NCBI GenBank assembly: GCA_973895155.1
Contig: OZ316898.1
Coordinates: 3,038,001 to 3,102,000, forward strand
Direction of reading: 5' to 3'
Origin: Marsupella aquatica
Taxonomy: Eukaryota; Marchantiophyta
Length of the DNA: 64,000 bases
The notes under the pieces: model-generated
Told to the model about the DNA's origin: nothing
The model's input: only the letters and a program-made list of their open reading frames with translations
Databases searched by the model: none
Shown: one piece after another, positions 60,177-64,000 of the stretch
Numbering within the stretch: position 1 is the stretch's first letter
How the letters are laid out: every line of letters starts with the position of its first letter
Translations under genes and position numbers: made by a program

Positions 60177-63019
60177 ATGATGAAAGGCCGTGGGGTGCAA
60201 ATCATTATGGACGCTTGCCGCTCCTCATTGTTCTCCACTTCGCTCTTCTCAGCTTCCCACAGTGCGTCAACTCTGTTGCAACGGCGGTTGGGGAGTCGCT
60301 GGATGTCCAATCTGCCTGAGGCCACAGTCTACGGAGGACCCGTTTCGCAGGCATCTGTGAAACGCGTCACTTTGAGGCAATTGCAAAAGAAGTACGCGAC
60401 TGGCCAGGTGCGTGGGTGTGGGACAACACCGGCTGAAATGTTGTCATGTTGTTGGAGGTCCTGCTGAGATTGTCGAGCTTCGATTGCTCGGATGGTTAAA
60501 TCCAGAAATGTGAATAGTCCTGGCTAAAGAATTTCAGGCGAGCAATCTACATGGAGCATCCTCAGGCGAGCCACATCCAGAAATATGATTAGTCAGCACA
60601 ATTCTTTAGCCGAGTAGATATGAGTAGGGGAATTAACATAGTTCGTTTGGATGGAGCAGCCGATCACGATGGTCACAGCTTATGATTACCCATCGGCAGT
60701 GCACGTAGACCAAGCGGGGATAGATGTGGCTTTGGTGGGCGACTCTGTGGCAATGGTGGTGCATGGGCATGACACCACTCTGCCAATAACCCTTGATGAT
60801 ATGTTGCTCCACTGCCGAGCAGTAGCTCGTGGAGCGCAACGACCCCTCTTGGTGGGAGACTTGCCATTTGGCTCCTACGAACAAAGTACCCAGCAGGTGT
60901 GTGCTCGTAACTCCACCAGGCCAATTTCTTACTTGCACTGCTTCAAATTACTTGGCATCTTCCCTTTCTCTCAGTATCGACTCTTAACATTCGTTTACTC
61001 TCTGTCTTTCACCAATTGGGAATAGAACTTGAAAATCGACCCATTCATTTGCTCATTATTCTCGCTTTCAATTTATGTTGACAATGAGTACTGTTTCTTC
61101 AGGGTTTTCTCTCTTTTCGACATCTATTGAAATTTCGTCTTGGTCATAACGCGTAAAGTAGACAAGAGTATGCAAATTTGTTGTCTCTTTGAATGGAATT
61201 CAATTGGATGTTTCAAGGTAAAAAAGAATATGCAAATCTGGGTCAACAGAAGCTTGAGGCCATCGTTTCAGTCGGTCGATGCCAAGCTTCACCTCCAGCT
61301 GTCCTATGATGAGCTCTAAGCGTCACTAAGTTAATATGAGGTGAACCTTCACACGTGCAAAGTCACCTCCTTAAAATTTTCCAAGGAAACAATTGACTTG
61401 GGTTGAGTGTAACGACAGGGCAGGCAGTGGATAGTGCAACTCGGATGTTGAAGGAAGGTGGCATGGACGCTGTGAAGATGGAAGGAGGCATAGGGTCAAG
61501 GGTTGCAGCAGCCAGAGCCATAGCGGAGGCTGGAATCGCTGTAATGGGGCATGTGGGCCTCACACCACAAGCTATCAGCGTACTGGGTGGCTTTCGACCC
61601 CAGGGCCGGAGCTCTGGGGGTGCTGTCCAGGTACCTTGCCATTTGTTTCTATTTTGTATATGAGAATTACCATTGGTGTTCTATCAGAATGATTGATGTG
61701 ACCATCTCAAAGATTTCAATGGAGGAAGGCTCACATAAACACAACGAGATTGCTGAAGTATTATGAAACTGTCAGGTCTTGGAGCATGCATTAGCCTTAC
61801 AGGATGCAGGCTGTTTTTCTTTGGTACTCGAATGTCTACCATCTCCTGTGGCAGCCGCCTTGACTGCAACTCTTGAGATTCCTACCATTGGTATTGGTGC
61901 TGGGCCACAATGTAGTGGACAAGTGAGTCTCTCCTACATACACAGGGATTCCTATGGAATCCCTATGGTTGATTTGTCAATTGAATGTGCATGATAGCCC
62001 GTAGAAGGGATCCAAATCCATGGCATGATCTAATATTTTGGTTCGCCCTCATTCACAATCAGTGACAGTATGACTAAAAGATCTCGTTGAGAGATTAAAA
62101 TGCTGGTTATTTTGGATTCTGATTGTGGCTATTAAAACCTCGGAAGTATCGCTTAAGCACAGTCGAGCAATTCAATCTTTTGTTCTTCTTGGCTCTCTTG
62201 ATATTCTGATGTTTGTGTATGTTGATTGCGGCTGCAACATACTGTGGTCATTTCAAAACATTATGGTGGTGAAAGTTTGGTTAACCAATTCGAAGAAGTG
62301 TAGGTGAAGCACCATGAAGCACCATGTGGACCACAGCTACAATTTTCTTTTATTGACAATACAATATGAAGTGTCGCTCATGTACTGTATTTGTATTGCT
62401 TGCAGGTATTGGTTTATCATGACATTCTTGGAATGATGCAGCATCCTCATTATCTGAAGGTATATTCTCCCAAGACGACATTCTAGCAAAAGCTGTAGTT
62501 GTCAGTCACGTGTGCACATCTGCTTTCAAGGAGAATATTTGTGTATCGTCATATTTGCCTTCATCGAAAGAAGCACTGCAATTTTATGAGGATTCGCGTA
62601 ACCGTCCGGACATTCCAGTACTTAATCTCTTTCCTGCGTTCTTTGCAGCCCCACCCACATCCAGCTTTTGCTGGAACATAATGTTTTGTGGGATCGGTAG
62701 TTGCTCCAATTTGTCTGTAAGGAATGAACATAACATATCTCCGGCTTTTGTGTGGCAGGTTACCCCCAAGTTTTGTAAGCTGTATGCCAAAGTAGGCGAG
62801 GTTGTACAAGCAGCTTTGAGTGAATACAGTGAGGAGGTCTCGACAGGAGTTTTCCCATCGCCAGCTCACACTCCTTATCGACTGGAAAAGAATCAGCTCG
62901 AGCCTTTTATCAAGGAGTTAGAGAATAGAGGTTTCCATGATGCTGCAGAGGCAGCTCATGGAGCTGCTAAGGTTGACCAGGAAGCTGATAGTTTGAAAAC
63001 CAAGATCTCCACTGGCTAG
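60177..63019 (+). CDS. KPHMT1: 3-methyl-2-oxobutanoate (ketopantoate) hydroxymethyltransferase
   Basis: Six exons join in frame to 378 aa, all introns phase 0: 60177-60407, 60660-60896, 61424-61630, 61776-61922, 62406-62459 and 62759-63019. The enzyme (PanB family) adds a hydroxymethyl group from methylene-tetrahydrofolate to alpha-ketoisovalerate, the first committed step of pantothenate and CoA synthesis; in plants it is mitochondrial. The N-terminus (from [20 protein letters not shown]) is Ser/Arg-rich without acids, followed by the plant hallmark [15 protein letters not shown]. Conserved blocks: [107 protein letters not shown] and [12 protein letters not shown]. The start could be either ATG at 60177/60180 or 60207; the last leaves the better targeting peptide. 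A polyadenylation-like aataaa is at 63227. Confidence 0.96.
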
Positions 63020-64000
63020 GTTACGTGGCACCCAGCCTTTTGTTTGGAAGCTTTGCAAAGGTCTCTCTAGATCGTGGGGGTTGAGCGTCTCATCACTTTT
63101 GTTTTTGTCAGTGCACTTTCGAGTGACGTATCGTCAGAAAGTGGAAGCTTTGGAAACAAAATCTCTTTCATTGAGGTTCTCGGAACCTGTAGTCCTTTAG
63201 AAAGCGACCATTTACAGTTGAAGCGGAATAAAAGCTCAAAAATAAGTCAAGATTCAAAATTGACATTTTGAAAGATGTAATGCCTGAAGTTCGTCTCGTA
63301 GAGTTTTTTCCAAGATTCTGGAAACCTCATGCCGGCATTTTCTAGGCATGGGCAATCTAAAACGATCCCTATGATGCCAGTGCCCATTTTCCCCTGCAAT
63401 GTCTTCATTAGAAAACCTGAAGGATGTCGTTTCCCTTGTGAGGTTGCTGTGTGCGATCCTCATGGCCATTATCACCATTTGGGGTGGTTATGATACAGCC
63501 TTGCACGTCCTAGGTCTTTGAAAGTGGACCATGTAGAACTCTGCAATGCCAAGCAAAGAGGACGGACCAACAATTTCACAACCCACCTTGGAAGGATAAC
63601 GTGTCACAACTTATTATTAATGGAGCTAACAACTGATGGGGAAGGTCCTCTATCTTTCGAATCTTCAGTTTCACAATAGATTCCAGCTATTTGCGTTTGC
63701 ATACCCTGACACAGTAGCAACTCGGAAACTTATATATATGGAAGTACGAGTTGAGAGCGTTTTCAAGTAAGGGATTGGGATCCATGGATTCAGCTCTAAG
63801 CTATTACGAGTAAACTGTCCAAGCATGAATAGCAGGAACCGTCTTGGCGCCGAAGTGATCAAATTTTGAAGTCCACTCATCGGGTAGGGAAGAGGAAGAA
63901 ATTCTGAAGGTCTCTTTAGGACCAGGATCGCCTCAAACAAATCACAGTTCACATCTTGATCCTAACTTGGCAGTGTGTCAAGATAGCCGGGCTGTAATAG
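63020..64000. other. 3' flank, no further gene recognised
   Basis: Contains the 3' untranslated region of the preceding gene (aataaa at 63227-63232). I see no exon in the remaining sequence to the window end. Confidence 0.4.

Overview
This window is nuclear DNA of a land plant. It carries spliced genes for plastid and mitochondrial enzymes typical of plants: a plastid-type enolase, the regulatory protein of pyruvate,phosphate dikinase, a mitochondrial ketopantoate hydroxymethyltransferase, a class-IV aminotransferase with a transit-like N-terminus and a Euonymus-type lectin. It also holds a pair of Ty1/Copia retrotransposons. Introns are few, of about 200-900 bp, with GT-AG ends. Low intron numbers and a nuclear fragment of an organellar group II intron reverse transcriptase would fit a bryophyte or another seed-free plant, but I cannot name the species.

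Layout. 1-13.7 kb: no gene recognised; a 60-bp minisatellite, old tandem repeats and a small TIR repeat family. 13.7-16.5 kb (-): PDI-like protein, 5 exons. 21.0-24.2 kb (+): plastid enolase, 4 exons. About 25.1-25.5 kb: hydrophilic, T-poor ORF remnant. 26.9-28.4 kb (+): EUL-domain lectin, 3 exons. 30.3-31.6 kb (-): 20S proteasome subunit alpha-4, 2 exons, with a three-unit 234-bp tandem array in its upstream region. 32.9-33.3 kb: TA-flanked TIR element. 34.8-37.0 kb (-): D-amino-acid/branched-chain aminotransferase-like enzyme, 5 exons. 37.2-37.9 kb (+): two coiled-coil-like ORF pieces of unknown identity. 38.4-38.8 kb: direct repeats around a captured scrap of the F-box gene at 52.8 kb. 40.6-50.7 kb: a degenerate Copia element on the minus strand, broken by a second Copia element of the same family in the opposite orientation (42.6-47.2 kb). 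52.8-54.0 kb (-): single-exon F-box/kelch protein. 54.9-55.3 kb (-): group II intron reverse-transcriptase fragment. 56.5-58.6 kb (-): PPDK regulatory protein. 58.6-59.4 kb: duplicated promoter, exon 1 and partial intron of the proteasome gene, now a pseudogene, directly upstream of the PPDK regulatory protein. 60.2-63.0 kb (+): ketopantoate hydroxymethyltransferase, 6 exons.

The genes do not form an operon-like system; they are independent housekeeping or metabolic genes separated by repeats. The most interesting spot is 58.5-59.4 kb. The PPDK regulatory protein frame has no upstream ATG, and its open frame stops at the edge of the captured proteasome segment. That segment keeps a usable splice donor in a phase matching a good acceptor at the regulatory-protein gene, so a chimeric gene made by promoter and exon capture is possible.

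Exon limits were derived by hand from reading frame, splice dinucleotides and remembered family conservation. No alignment or transcript data were available.
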